From positions 1 through 64,000 of the forward strand of contig NZ_JAHHZN010000013.1 of NCBI RefSeq assembly GCF_018760735.1: DNA of 64,000 nucleotides. Reading direction: 5' to 3'. The stretch's first letter is position 1; each line of letters starts with the position of its first letter. Source of the stretch: Hymenobacter piscis. Lineage in GTDB: Bacteria > Bacteroidota > Bacteroidia > Cytophagales > Hymenobacteraceae. The notes under the pieces are model-generated. The model saw only the letters and a program-made list of their open reading frames with translations. It had not been told where the DNA came from and did no database searches. The translations under genes and the position numbers were made by a program. Of this stretch, positions 17,377-25,664 are shown in pieces.

Positions 17377-19377
17377 CTACTCCTGCTCCCGGCCCAGCTG
17401 CCGGAAGCACTGCCCGAGCACGCGCAGGTCGGTGGCGGGCTCGTAGTCTTTGGCGTAGAGCAGCTCCAGGCGGCGGCGGGTGGCCGCGGTGAGCGGGGCT
17501 TCCGATTGCACGGCATCGGTGGGCGAAAGCACGGCGTGGGCGGCCCGGCCCGGGGCGGTGGCGTGGCGCAGGCCCACCCAGGTGCGGGCGCCGCCCAGCA
17601 CCCGCAGGCAGTTGCGCAGGAAGCCCAGCTGGTGGCGCTGCCCCCACACCAGCACGGGGCTCAGGACCAGCAGCAGCAGGCTCACCAGCACATCGAGCAG
17701 GCGCTTGTTGCGCACCTGGGCGGGCCGGAACAGGTTGAGCGTGATGTCGAGAGCGTAGTAGTCGCCGGGCGAGTCCTTGCCGGAGCTGCCGATGATGTAC
17801 TCGCTGTCCTGGGGCAGGATTTTGAAGGCCACCGGCGGGTGCTGGGGCAGCGCCACCATCAGGCCGATAATCTGGCTGGCGGGCAGGTCGCGGCCGCAGA
17901 ACACCAGCTCGCTCAGGCCATAGATGCGGATAATGTCCTCGAGCTGGCGCACCTCGCCCAGCAGGTCATCGGCGGCGGCGGCGGGCGGGTTGGCGCTGGC
18001 CACCGCCGGGCCAGGGGCCACGTAGCCAATTACGCGGGCCGGCACGGCGGCCTGCTCCAGCAGCTGGCGCACCCGCCGGCTTTCCTCCCAGGAGCCCACG
18101 ATGCCCACGTTTTTCTGGGGCTGATCGGCCAGGCTCAGGCGGCGGTGGCGCAGGTAGTTACCGGCCACCCGGCGTAGCAGCAGCGCCGCCACGGCCCAGG
18201 CCCCGCCCAGCACAATAAGGGCCTTGGAGAAGCGCCAGGCATCGAGAAAGTTACTGAGGGCCGAAATCAGCAGCGTGCCCACGGCAATGCCGCGCACCAG
18301 CCGCCCCGCCCGGAAGGGCCGGTCGTAGGCCCCGCTGAAAAACGCCGCCAGCAGCCACACCCCAATGTACACCGGCACGGCTACCAGCATGTACTTTTCG
18401 GGGTAAGGCACCCGCACGTATTTGTGGTTCTGCTCCCAGTAAGTTTTGAGCAGGTACATACCCGCGTACACCAGCCCCGCATCGAGCAGCACCGGGGCCG
18501 CCCGCACCAGCACGCGCTGCAGGACCGCCGCCCCCGCCCGCAGCCAGATGGCCATATTAATCAGCAGCGAAAACGTGCCCGCCCGGTCGGGGGCGAAGTG
18601 CTTGCGGGCAAAAATCACCATGGCCCGGTAGAACACGAACACGTAGTTCACGCTCGTGCGCTTGGTGCTTTCGCCCTTGTAATGAATGATGCGGGTGCCG
18701 GGGTAGTAGTAGTTCTGCCAGCCTCCCTGGGTGAGGCGGTACGAGAGGTCGATGTCCTCGCCGTACATGAAATAGTCCTCGTCGAGCAGACCCACTTGGG
18801 CCAGCGCGGCCTGGCGCATGAGCATGAAGGCCCCGCTGAGCACGTCAATTTCGTGAGTTTCATCGGGGCTGAGGAAGCCCAGGTGGTAGCGCCCGAAGCG
18901 CCGCGACCGGGGAAACAGCCGGGCCAGCCCGAAAATCTTGTAGAACGCCACCCAGGGCGTGGGCAGGCCGCGCTTGCTCTCGGGCAGAAACCGACCCTGG
19001 CCATCGAGCATTTTCACGCCCAGGCCGCCGCAGCGCGGGTGCTCGTCCAGGAACTCGCAGCAGAGCCGGAAGGTATCCTCCTCCACCACCGTATCGGGGT
19101 TGAGCAGGAGCTGATAGCGGCCGGTAGCGCGCCGCAGGGCCTGGTTGTTGGCCTTCGAGAAGCCGGGGTTGTCGTGGTTCTCAATCAGGATAACCTCCGG
19201 AAACCGGGCCTTCACCATGGCCACCGAGCCGTCGACGGAGTTGTTATCGACCACGAATACCTCCACCGGCCGACCCATTTTCTCCACCGCCCGCCGCACC
19301 GAAAGCAGCGCCTGCTCCAGAAAGTAGCAGACGTTGTAATTGACGATAACGACGGACAGGACGGTTTCGGGCGGCAC
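17377..19377 (-). CDS. Two-module glycosyltransferase: GT2 domain plus degenerate polyprenyl-sugar transferase-like membrane module
   Basis: 666 residues. Residues 1-260 are a GT-A, family 2 transferase of rhamnosyltransferase type: VVIVNYNVCYFLEQAL, VFVVDNNSVDGS, NPGFSKANNQAL, LLLNPDTVV (DxD-equivalent) and the base region DEDYFMYGEDIDLSYRL. Residues about 265-415 hold five or so TM helices, then a Rossmann-like domain (NVGIVGSWEESRRV) as in WbaP/EpsL-type phosphoglycosyl transferases. The last part starts as the sugar-transferase domain does (NKRLLDVLVSLLLLVLSPVLV), but the next step, the FRQ-R-G and KFRTM catalytic segment, is missing, and it jumps to GARTWVGLRHA. So the second half probably lost catalysis and may anchor or organise a surface-polysaccharide complex. 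Confidence 0.88.
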   Translation of the reverse strand: MPPETVLSVVIVNYNVCYFLEQALLSVRRAVEKMGRPVEVFVVDNNSVDGSVAMVKARFPEVILIENHDNPGFSKANNQALRRATGRYQLLLNPDTVVEEDTFRLCCEFLDEHPRCGGLGVKMLDGQGRFLPESKRGLPTPWVAFYKIFGLARLFPRSRRFGRYHLGFLSPDETHEIDVLSGAFMLMRQAALAQVGLLDEDYFMYGEDIDLSYRLTQGGWQNYYYPGTRIIHYKGESTKRTSVNYVFVFYRAMVIFARKHFAPDRAGTFSLLINMAIWLRAGAAVLQRVLVRAAPVLLDAGLVYAGMYLLKTYWEQNHKYVRVPYPEKYMLVAVPVYIGVWLLAAFFSGAYDRPFRAGRLVRGIAVGTLLISALSNFLDAWRFSKALIVLGGAWAVAALLLRRVAGNYLRHRRLSLADQPQKNVGIVGSWEESRRVRQLLEQAAVPARVIGYVAPGPAVASANPPAAAADDLLGEVRQLEDIIRIYGLSELVFCGRDLPASQIIGLMVALPQHPPVAFKILPQDSEYIIGSSGKDSPGDYYALDITLNLFRPAQVRNKRLLDVLVSLLLLVLSPVLVWGQRHQLGFLRNCLRVLGGARTWVGLRHATAPGRAAHAVLSPTDAVQSEAPLTAATRRRLELLYAKDYEPATDLRVLGQCFRQLGREQE

Positions 19378-19435
19378 GCGGCGGAGCAGGTAAGGCCGCG
19401 AAAGTTACGCAGCTTCCGCTAGTTCTGCCGCTCCC

Positions 19436-20050
19436 CTACCGCGCCTGGCGCTGGCGGTCCACGATGCTGCGGCCCAGGGTGATTTCATCGGCGTACTCCA
19501 GCTCCCCGCCCATGGGGATGCCGCGGGCGATGGTGCTCACGTGCAGCTCGGGCAGGTCGCGGAGCTTGCGGGAAAGGTAAAAGGCGGTGGTGTCGCCCTC
19601 CATGGTGGGGCTGATGGCCAGAATGACCTCCCGGATTTCGGAGCCCTCGCGGGTCACGCGCTCCACCAGCGAGTCGATGGTCAGGTCGCTGGGGCCGATG
19701 CCTTCGATGGGCGAAATCACGCCGCCCAGCACGTGGTACATGCCCTGGTACTGGGCCGTATTCTCGATGGCAATCACGTCGCGGATGTCCGACACCACGC
19801 AGACCGTGCTCTGGTCGCGCAGGTGGCTGGCGCAGATGGCGCACTCCGGCGTATCGGAAATGTTGTGGCAGGTGTCGCAGTAGCGGATTTCGAAGCGCAT
19901 CTTGGCCAGCGCCTCGGCCAGCGAGGCGGTGGTATCGGTTTCGGCCTTGAGCAGGTGCAGGGCCAGCCGCAGGGCGGTCTTCTTCCCTACCCCCGGCAGC
20001 TTCGACAATTCGCCGACGGCGTTTTCAATCAACTTGGAAGGAAATTCCAT
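19436..20050 (-). CDS. recR: Recombination mediator RecR
   Basis: 204 residues, normal length. Order of parts: N-terminal helix-hairpin-helix (LSKLPGVGKKTALRLALHLL), a four-Cys zinc finger CDTCHNISDTPECAIC, and a Toprim domain with VVSDIRDVIAIE and the conserved ISPTMEGDTTAFYL, ending in the ARGIPMGGELEYADEITLGRSI Walker-B-like tail. RecR works with RecO (and RecF) to load RecA at single-strand gaps. It is downstream of clpS, separated by about 100 bp of inverted simple repeats. Confidence 0.98.
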   Translation of the reverse strand: MEFPSKLIENAVGELSKLPGVGKKTALRLALHLLKAETDTTASLAEALAKMRFEIRYCDTCHNISDTPECAICASHLRDQSTVCVVSDIRDVIAIENTAQYQGMYHVLGGVISPIEGIGPSDLTIDSLVERVTREGSEIREVILAISPTMEGDTTAFYLSRKLRDLPELHVSTIARGIPMGGELEYADEITLGRSIVDRQRQAR

Positions 20051-20153
20051 GCAGGTTTAGTTGTTGGTTGTTAGTTGTTCGTTGTTCGTCTCAGGCAACG
20101 CATCGGTTTAGCGAAGCGAACTGACAACCAACAACTGGCCACTGACAACTAAA
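20051..20153. repeat. Inverted TTGGTTGT simple repeats between clpS and recR
   Basis: GT words (GTTGTTGGTTGTTAGTTG) at 20057-20085 face the complementary AC words (GACAACCAACAACTGG) at 20122-20145. The side next to clpS begins at its TGA stop when read on the minus strand. It can fold into a long imperfect hairpin with the centre near TAGCGAAGCGAA. Confidence 0.6.
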
Positions 20154-20435
20154 TCAAAGGACGTCGGCCGAGATGCCGCGGTCGTGGATGGCGGTGCACA
20201 TGCCGGATAGTTCGTCGTAGCTGCCATGTTTGACGGTACACTGGCCTTTATAGTGAATAAGGAGGGTGCACTGCTCAGCCTGTTCGGGCTGGTGGCCGCA
20301 CACGTCGATGAGGGTTTTGATGACGTGGTCGAACGTGTTGTGGTCGTCGTTGTAGACGATCAGGTCGCGCAGGTCCGTGGTTTCTTCCAGGAGCAGAACG
20401 TCCTCGTCGTACTCGATTTGCGGGTTGCTGTTCAT
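20154..20435 (-). CDS. clpS: ATP-dependent Clp protease adaptor ClpS
   Basis: 93 residues from ATG 20435; the longer frame above it is noise. Residues 20-93 are the ClpS fold with the N-degron pocket motif LIVYNDDHNTFDHVIKTL and the C-terminal helix-strand KGQCTVKHGSYDELSGMCTAIHDRGISADV. ClpS binds ClpA/ClpC and delivers proteins with N-end-rule residues; here the pocket DDHNTF and the downstream His-rich LIHYKGQ are intact. The N-terminal 19 residues are acidic and flexible, as needed for ClpA inhibition. A -7 element lies only 5 bases before the ATG. Confidence 0.95.
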   Translation of the reverse strand: MNSNPQIEYDEDVLLLEETTDLRDLIVYNDDHNTFDHVIKTLIDVCGHQPEQAEQCTLLIHYKGQCTVKHGSYDELSGMCTAIHDRGISADVL

Positions 20436-20440
20436 GGGGG

Positions 20441-20448
20441 CAAAAATA
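20441..20448 (-). promoter_or_regulatory. -7 element TATTTTTG placed 5 bp before clpS ATG
   Basis: Minus strand TATTTTTG (20448-20441) followed by CCCCC and the ATG at 20435. If used, the transcript would start at or within a few bases of the start codon (leaderless). Confidence 0.4.
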
Positions 20449-20630
20449 CGAAAAAAACGGGCCGAAAGCGGATTGGCAGGGCCTTGGCAGCCGGGTATAA
20501 CAGCCCGGTTGCCTGAATCGTTTCCGGGCCCCGAAAAGAATGGACAGAGTGCCGCCGGGTCCGCCCCCGGCGCGGTTTGCTCCCGAAATCCGCCGTAATT
20601 TCCGCCTTTCGAATGCTCCTTTTTTTCCCT

Positions 20631-22814
20631 ATGCCCCACCTTCCCGCCTCCCGCCGCCTGCCCTGGCTGGCCCTGGTGCTGCTGCTGGCTTCCCGCCCCG
20701 CCCTGGCCCAGCAGCCCCGGCCGCTCACCATGGCCGACGCCTTCCTCAACCGCAGCCTCCAGCCCGAAAATCTGCGCCAGCTCACCTGGATTCCGGGTTC
20801 CCAGGACGAATACAGCTACCTGCGCACCACCGGCGGCCAGGACGAAGTGGTGCGCGGCACTGCCGGCGGCCCACTCAGGGCGGTGTTCACCCTCGGTGAG
20901 CTGAACCAGGCCCTGCAGGCCGCCGGCGCCCCCGCCGTGAAAGCCACCGCCTTCCCCACCCTCACCTGGGCCGACGCCCAAACCGCGCTGCTGACCCGCC
21001 TGAGCAAGGTGTACCGCGTGGATGCAGCCAGTAAGCAAGCCACGGCGCTTTTCGGCTACGACCCGGCCGCCGAAAACGTGGACCTCGACCCCACCCACGC
21101 CCGGGTGGCCTACACCAAGGCCCAGAACCTGTACGTATCAATGGCCGGGCGCGAGAACGAAGCCGTGACCACCGAAACCAACCCGGGCATCGTGAACGGG
21201 CAAGCCGCCCACCGCTCGGAGTTCGGCATCACGAAGGGCACGTTCTGGGGCCCCACGGGTGCCAAGCTGGCCTTCTACCGCATGGACCAGACGATGGTAA
21301 CGGACTACCCGCTGGTGGACCTGACCGAAACGCCGGCCCGCGAGAAAGCTTTCAAGTACCCGATGGCCGGCGACACCAGCCACCAGGTGACGCTGGGCGT
21401 GTACGACCTGAGCACCCGTCAAACCGTGTTTCTGCAAACCGGGGAGCCCCGGGAGCAGTACCTGACCAACCTGAGCTGGAGCCCCGACGAGAAGCGCATC
21501 TACCTGGCCGTACTCAACCGGGGCCAGAACCACCTGCGCTTCAATGAGTACGACGCCACCACCGGCGCCTTTATCAAAACGCTGTTCGAGGAGAAGTCCG
21601 ACAAGGACTTTGTGGAGCCCCTGCACGCGGCCCAGTTCGTGCCCGGCCACTCCGACCAGTTTCTCTGGCGCAGTCAGCGCGACGGGTACGAGCATATTTA
21701 CCTGTATAACACCAGCGGCCGGCTGCTGCGCCAGCTCACCAAAGGCGCCTGGCAGGTGACGGACGTGCTGGGCTTCGCCAACAACGACCGGGAAGTGGTG
21801 TTCCAGAGCACGGCAGCCAGCCCCTTGCAGCGGCGCATTTATGCCGTGAAGCTCAGTGGCGGCAACGTGCGCGACCTCACGCCCACGGCCGGCACCCACG
21901 CGGCCACCCTGAGCCCTTCCGGTAAACAGTTGCTCGACATGTTCAGCAACGCCACCACGCCCCGCGTAATTCAGGTGGTGGATGTGGCCAAGAGCACCGT
22001 GCGCCAAACCCTGCTCACGGCCCCCAACCCGCTGGCCGGCTACCAGCTCGGCGAAACGAAAATCGTAACCATCAAGGCCGCCGACGGCACTACCGACCTC
22101 TACGGCCGCCTCATTACCCCGCCCGGCTTCGACCCCGGCAAGCAATACCCCACGGTGGTGTACCTCTACGGCGGGCCGCACGTGCAGCTCGTTACGGATT
22201 CCTGGCTGAGCGGCTCCAACCTCTGGATGCAGCTCATGGCCCAGAAGGGCTACGTCATGTTTACCATTGACTCGCGCGGGTCGGGCAACCGGGGCTCGGC
22301 CTTCGAGCGGGCCACGTTCCGCCAGCTCGGCACGGTGGAGATGCAGGACCAGCTTCGGGGCGTAGACTACCTCAAAAGCCTGCCCTACGTGGACCAGAAC
22401 CGCCTGGGCGTGCACGGCTGGAGCTTCGGCGGCTTCATGACGACTACGCTCATGACCCGTAGCCCCGGCACGTTCAAGGTGGGCGTGGGCGGCGGCCCGG
22501 TTATCGACTGGCGCCTGTACGAAATCATGTACACGGAGCGCTACATGGATTCGCCCCAGGAAAACCCCGAGGGCTACCAAACGGCCAACCTGCTCAACTA
22601 CGTGGATAAGCTGCAGGGCAAGCTTCTGCTCATCCACGGCACCGTGGACGACGTAGTGGTGTGGCAGCACAGCCTCAACTACCTCAAAACCGCCGTCGAC
22701 AAGGGCATTCAGCTCGACTACTTCGTCTACCCCGGCCACCCCCACAACGTCGGCGGCAAGGACCGCGTCCACCTCTACCAGAAAATCACCGACTACTTCG
22801 ACGACAAGCTGTAG
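20631..22814 (+). CDS. Secreted S9 family prolyl oligopeptidase (dipeptidyl-peptidase IV type)
   Basis: 727 residues from ATG 20631, which gives a clean Sec signal (MPHLPASRRLPWLALVLLL, cleaved after ALA). Residues 30-480 are a beta-propeller of the DPP IV N-terminal type, with repeated W-S-PDEKRIYLAV blades. The C-terminal 240 residues are the alpha/beta hydrolase peptidase: PTVVYLYGGPHVQLV (oxyanion loop), nucleophile in HGWSFGGFMT, Asp in IHGTVDDVV, and His in YPGHPHNVGG. DPP IV enzymes remove X-Pro dipeptides from peptide N-termini in the periplasm. ATG 20613 is a possible longer start but spoils the signal peptide. Confidence 0.95.
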   Translation: MPHLPASRRLPWLALVLLLASRPALAQQPRPLTMADAFLNRSLQPENLRQLTWIPGSQDEYSYLRTTGGQDEVVRGTAGGPLRAVFTLGELNQALQAAGAPAVKATAFPTLTWADAQTALLTRLSKVYRVDAASKQATALFGYDPAAENVDLDPTHARVAYTKAQNLYVSMAGRENEAVTTETNPGIVNGQAAHRSEFGITKGTFWGPTGAKLAFYRMDQTMVTDYPLVDLTETPAREKAFKYPMAGDTSHQVTLGVYDLSTRQTVFLQTGEPREQYLTNLSWSPDEKRIYLAVLNRGQNHLRFNEYDATTGAFIKTLFEEKSDKDFVEPLHAAQFVPGHSDQFLWRSQRDGYEHIYLYNTSGRLLRQLTKGAWQVTDVLGFANNDREVVFQSTAASPLQRRIYAVKLSGGNVRDLTPTAGTHAATLSPSGKQLLDMFSNATTPRVIQVVDVAKSTVRQTLLTAPNPLAGYQLGETKIVTIKAADGTTDLYGRLITPPGFDPGKQYPTVVYLYGGPHVQLVTDSWLSGSNLWMQLMAQKGYVMFTIDSRGSGNRGSAFERATFRQLGTVEMQDQLRGVDYLKSLPYVDQNRLGVHGWSFGGFMTTTLMTRSPGTFKVGVGGGPVIDWRLYEIMYTERYMDSPQENPEGYQTANLLNYVDKLQGKLLLIHGTVDDVVVWQHSLNYLKTAVDKGIQLDYFVYPGHPHNVGGKDRVHLYQKITDYFDDKL

Positions 22815-22863
22815 TTGAATTAGGTGGATGGCTGGATGGGAGAATTGCTCGAACGGTTGAATT

Positions 22864-22960
22864 GTCATCCTGAGCAGAGCGAAGGACCTTATCACGCTTG
22901 AACGGTTACGGCAACGACTGGTAATGACGTAATAAGATCCTTCGCTCTGCTCAGGATGAC
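22864..22960. repeat. REPIN-like inverted element, GTCATCCTGAGC type
   Basis: 29-bp arms 22864-22892 and 22932-22960 are complementary with one G-T pair. The loop carries the AACGGTTACGGCAACGACT motif related to the loops of the copies at 26404 and 56063. Outside the arms, GGTGGATGGCTGGATGGG (about 22823-22840) faces CCACCCATCC words at 22985-23030. Confidence 0.9.
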
Positions 22961-23034
22961 CGTTCTTTCTGACCGTTTACTCATCCACCCATCCAAAAAT
23001 TCAATACTCCACCCATCCACCCATCCCGCCCCTC

Positions 23035-23592
23035 ATGCCCGTCCCGTCCGCCGAATTCAAACGCGCCCTCAAGAAGCTCTCCGACAAGGAAAAGGAAGCC
23101 CTGCTGCTGCGCGCGGCCCGCCGCGACGCCGAGCTCTACGACACGCTCTGCTACGAGCTGCTGCCCGACGTGACCACGGAAACCGTGTTCGAGCAGGTCT
23201 CCGACCAGATTCATGAGCTGTTTGCGGTGGGTGCTACGGGCCGGTTACTCAACCGCAGCCTCACCAAGGCCCTGAGCAAAGCCACCAAGGAAGTAGCCCG
23301 GGCCCGCCGCATTACCAAGGACAAGCGTCTGGAAATCGACCTGAACCTGTACGCGCTGCGCCATATTTTCGAGAACTACACCGGGCAGTTTGAGAGCGTG
23401 TACGCGGGCTTCTACACGGCCACGGCCCGGCTGGCGGCCCGTACCGCCCAGCTCGTGCTCAAAAACCTGCACGAAGACCTGCGCCTGGAGTACAAGGCCG
23501 ACCTCGATGACTTCCTGACCCAGCTCCACGCCCGCAGTAAAAGCCGCACTCTCAAGTTTGAGCTGCCCCGGGAATTGGAGCTGCCGGATTAG
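23035..23592 (+). CDS. Conserved hypothetical all-helical protein (DUF6155-like)
   Basis: 185 residues, no signal peptide, no TM segment, strongly helical and charged. It opens EFKRALKKLSDKEKEALLLRAARRDAELYDTLCYELL, then a helix-rich middle (LTKALSKATKEVARARRITKDK), and LYALRHIFENYTGQ. This pattern resembles a cytoplasmic Bacteroidota family (DUF6155-type), but I hold that loosely. It could be a nucleic-acid or protein-binding helical bundle. It lies downstream of the S9 peptidase with a REPIN in between, and 18 bp before the next lipoprotein gene, so those two may be co-transcribed. Confidence 0.82.
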   Translation: MPVPSAEFKRALKKLSDKEKEALLLRAARRDAELYDTLCYELLPDVTTETVFEQVSDQIHELFAVGATGRLLNRSLTKALSKATKEVARARRITKDKRLEIDLNLYALRHIFENYTGQFESVYAGFYTATARLAARTAQLVLKNLHEDLRLEYKADLDDFLTQLHARSKSRTLKFELPRELELPD

Positions 23593-23610
23593 TGACTTTA
23601 TTGCGGAATA

Positions 23611-24387
23611 ATGCGCGCTATGCTCCTCCTGCCCCGCTTTCTGCCCGCCGCGGTGGTGGCTGCAACCTTTGTGGCCTGCTCGCCTGACGGTACCTCGCCC
23701 CCCGCCACCGCTCCGGCATCCCAAACTCGGCCTGATTCCGCCGCCCTGCACCGGGCCGCTCAACAGTTTCGGGTGCACTACAACTCGCCCGTCAACCTCG
23801 ACAGCACTTCTTTTTATTACGTGCCCGTTTCAGTGGTGCCTCAGGAGAAAGCCGACCGGAGCCGGGTACTCAGCAGCTCCTTCGACAGCTACGATGAGCA
23901 GTCTGACGGCATTGAAGGTACTTGCTACAATGTGCTCTTCTTTCAGAAAGAAACCGGCCAGCAGCACGCGCTGCTACCGCACGGGCGCTTTACGGTGCAG
24001 GAAATAGATGCTGCCCCCGAGCCCGGCGCGCGCTGGCCTTACGTATTTTACCGCATCATCAAAGCCGACACGAACCACGACGGCAGCCAGGACACGGACG
24101 ACGCCAGCGCCCTGTTCGTTTCTGACCGTAGCGGCCGGCATGTACGCCAGCTCACGCCTGATGACGCCCAGTTAGGCAACCGGCTTATTTTACCCAAAAC
24201 CAGTCTGCTGCTGGTCCAGGTTCGGCCCGATACCAACCACGACGGGCAGTTCACCCACGCCGATGGCCCGTACTGGCTGCGCTTCAATCTGCGGGACCTG
24301 CGCACCCCACCCGTCCGCCAGCCCGACCCGGCCCTCACCGAAGCGATGCAGCAACAGATGCTACTTCGCCAAAGCCGGGTAAAATAA
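23611..24387 (+). CDS. Lipoprotein with two DTNHDG calcium-loop repeats
   Basis: 258 residues. The N-terminus MRAMLLLPRFLPAAVVAATFVAC ends in a lipobox (FVAC), so the protein is probably lipid-anchored. ATG 23620 is an alternative start. The mature domain is beta-rich. Two near-identical loops, DTNHDGSQDTDD (about residue 150) and DTNHDGQFTHAD (about residue 210), match the EF-hand/dockerin Ca2+ loop DxNxDG and sit about 60 residues apart, suggesting two calcium sites or an internal duplication (each preceded by a Y-F-R or V-R-P strand). No family recognised. Confidence 0.8.
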   Translation: MRAMLLLPRFLPAAVVAATFVACSPDGTSPPATAPASQTRPDSAALHRAAQQFRVHYNSPVNLDSTSFYYVPVSVVPQEKADRSRVLSSSFDSYDEQSDGIEGTCYNVLFFQKETGQQHALLPHGRFTVQEIDAAPEPGARWPYVFYRIIKADTNHDGSQDTDDASALFVSDRSGRHVRQLTPDDAQLGNRLILPKTSLLLVQVRPDTNHDGQFTHADGPYWLRFNLRDLRTPPVRQPDPALTEAMQQQMLLRQSRVK

Positions 24388-24402
24388 ACTTACTAAAACG
24401 CC

Positions 24403-24437
24403 AAAAAGCCTCCGCAACAACTGTTGCGGAGGCTTTC
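24403..24437. terminator. Bidirectional terminator
   Basis: AAAAGCCTCCGCAACA and TGTTGCGGAGGCTTT form a 14-15 bp stem with A and T tracts on its two sides. It serves the convergent lipoprotein gene (+) and yceI gene (-). Confidence 0.9.
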
Positions 24438-24469
24438 TGCTGCCCGAAGCAGGAACTCAAAGCCCGGAA

Positions 24470-25108
24470 TTACTTCTTGGCGATGATATTGAAGCTGAGC
24501 GTGAACTCATCCATGATGGCTTTGTCGCCGATGCTTTCGAAGAACGACTTGGAGCCGTACTTGATGTCGAACTTGGTGCGGTCGATGGTGGCTACGCCGG
24601 AGGCCGAGGCCACGCCGCCCTTCACGCCCACTTTGGCCGGGAAGCTGATTTTCTGGGTGATGCCCTTGATGGTCAGGTCGCCGGTTACGGTGGCGTTGTT
24701 GCCGTTGGCGTCGCCCTTGAGGGGAGTTACACTCGTGATTTTGAACGTGGACGTGGCGTTCTTATCGATGCTGAAGAAATCCTCCGAGCGCAGGTGGCCC
24801 ACCAGCTTGGCGTTGTATTCCTGCTCCTTGATGTCTTCTACTTTCAGCGAGTTCATGTCCACCGTGAAGGTGCCGCCCACGATCTGGCTGCCGCGCACGA
24901 GCACGTCGCCGTCCTTGAACTGCATGGTGCCGTTGTGCTGGCCGGTTACTTTCTTACCCACCCAGCCCAGAGTGCTCAGCTGGGGCTGAAGCGCGTAGCT
25001 GGTGGAGGCCGCTTTGGAAGAGCCGGGAGTTACTTTTTTCTGGGCCGAAGCCGGGGCGGCGGCCAGCAGGGAGGCGGCCAGCAGGGCCGGCAGGAAGAAC
25101 TTTTTCAT
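24470..25108 (-). CDS. YceI family periplasmic lipid-binding protein
   Basis: 212 residues from ATG 25108 (MKKFFLPALLAASLLAAAPASAQ, Sec signal cleaved after residue 22 or so). The mature part is a YceI lipocalin-like beta-barrel: TLGWVGKKVTGQHNGTMQFKDG, GGTFTVDMNSLK, HLRSEDFFSID, GDLTIKGITQKISFPA and TIDRTKFDIKYGS, all standard YceI blocks. Such proteins bind isoprenoid-like lipids (TT1927b binds polyisoprenoid) and are often induced by acid or stress. The MarR gene lies 47 bp upstream on the same strand and probably controls or is co-transcribed with it. Confidence 0.93.
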   Translation of the reverse strand: MKKFFLPALLAASLLAAAPASAQKKVTPGSSKAASTSYALQPQLSTLGWVGKKVTGQHNGTMQFKDGDVLVRGSQIVGGTFTVDMNSLKVEDIKEQEYNAKLVGHLRSEDFFSIDKNATSTFKITSVTPLKGDANGNNATVTGDLTIKGITQKISFPAKVGVKGGVASASGVATIDRTKFDIKYGSKSFFESIGDKAIMDEFTLSFNIIAKK

Positions 25109-25155
25109 GCGTAAAAAACGAGGGGTGAAAAGCAAAACAGTGACTGAAACAACCG

Positions 25156-25614
25156 TCAGTCGCGGATTTTATCGAGCAGATAGCTCAATTGGGCAGCTTC
25201 CTCAGCCGTTAGATTCTGTAGGCCGAGCTGGTAGTGCTGCATGAGCTCATCGAGGTGGCTCAGCAGCCCCAGCCCGGCCGCCGTAATGCGGATATCCACG
25301 GCGCGGCGGTTGCTGGGGCATACCGTGCGGGTGACCAGGGCCTTGGTTTCCAGCTTGTCCACAATGCGCGAGGCGTTGCTGGTTTTGTCGAGCATGCGCT
25401 CAATCAGTAGGTTGACTGTGGCCGGCTTCGGGTGCTGGCCCCGCAGAATGCGCAGAATGTTAAACTGCGGCAACGTGAGGCCATGTTCCTTAAAGAAAGC
25501 ACTCTGCTGCTGCTGGAGCCAGCCCGCGGTGAACATTAGGTTGATGTGGGCTTTCTGGAAATCGTCCTTGAAGGCCGACTGCTTGATTTCGTCTTCAATT
25601 CTCATGTGTTGCAT
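25156..25614 (-). CDS. MarR family transcriptional regulator
   Basis: 152 residues. A winged helix-turn-helix spans about residues 45-115: LTLPQFNILRILRGQ, ATVNLLIERMLDKTSNASRIVDKLETKALVTR (recognition helix) and the wing CPSNRRAVDIRITAAG. Flanking helices form the dimer part. MarR proteins usually repress their own gene and the adjacent one; the next gene downstream is yceI, a common pair. A 20-bp near-perfect palindrome overlaps the promoter -7 box just upstream, the expected repressor site. Met4 (25605) is an alternative start. Confidence 0.95.
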   Translation of the reverse strand: MQHMRIEDEIKQSAFKDDFQKAHINLMFTAGWLQQQQSAFFKEHGLTLPQFNILRILRGQHPKPATVNLLIERMLDKTSNASRIVDKLETKALVTRTVCPSNRRAVDIRITAAGLGLLSHLDELMQHYQLGLQNLTAEEAAQLSYLLDKIRD

Positions 25615-25633
25615 GGATGACCGGAACGCGCTG

Positions 25634-25664
25634 CAAATATATGTACATACATTTAATGTCGCAA
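25634..25664 (-). promoter_or_regulatory. Promoter of marR-yceI (TTG-N20-TATATTTG)
   Basis: Minus strand: TTG at 25664-25662, TATATTTG at 25641-25634, 20 bp between; ATG at 25614 follows 20 bases later. This is a full match to the Bacteroidota consensus. Confidence 0.7.
25635..25654. promoter_or_regulatory. Palindromic operator, probable MarR site
   Basis: AAATATATGTACATACATTT is a palindrome with one mismatched pair (A25639/C25650). It covers nearly all of the -7 element and part of the spacer, so binding would block RNA polymerase. Assignment to the adjacent MarR is inference. Confidence 0.6.

Noticed and set aside
15856..18177. Open frame of 773 codons on the plus strand
   Set aside because: It is antisense to the aminotransferase and glycosyltransferase and runs through the hairpin repeat; composition is His/Gly/Gln/Val-rich as expected from antisense of GC-rich genes.
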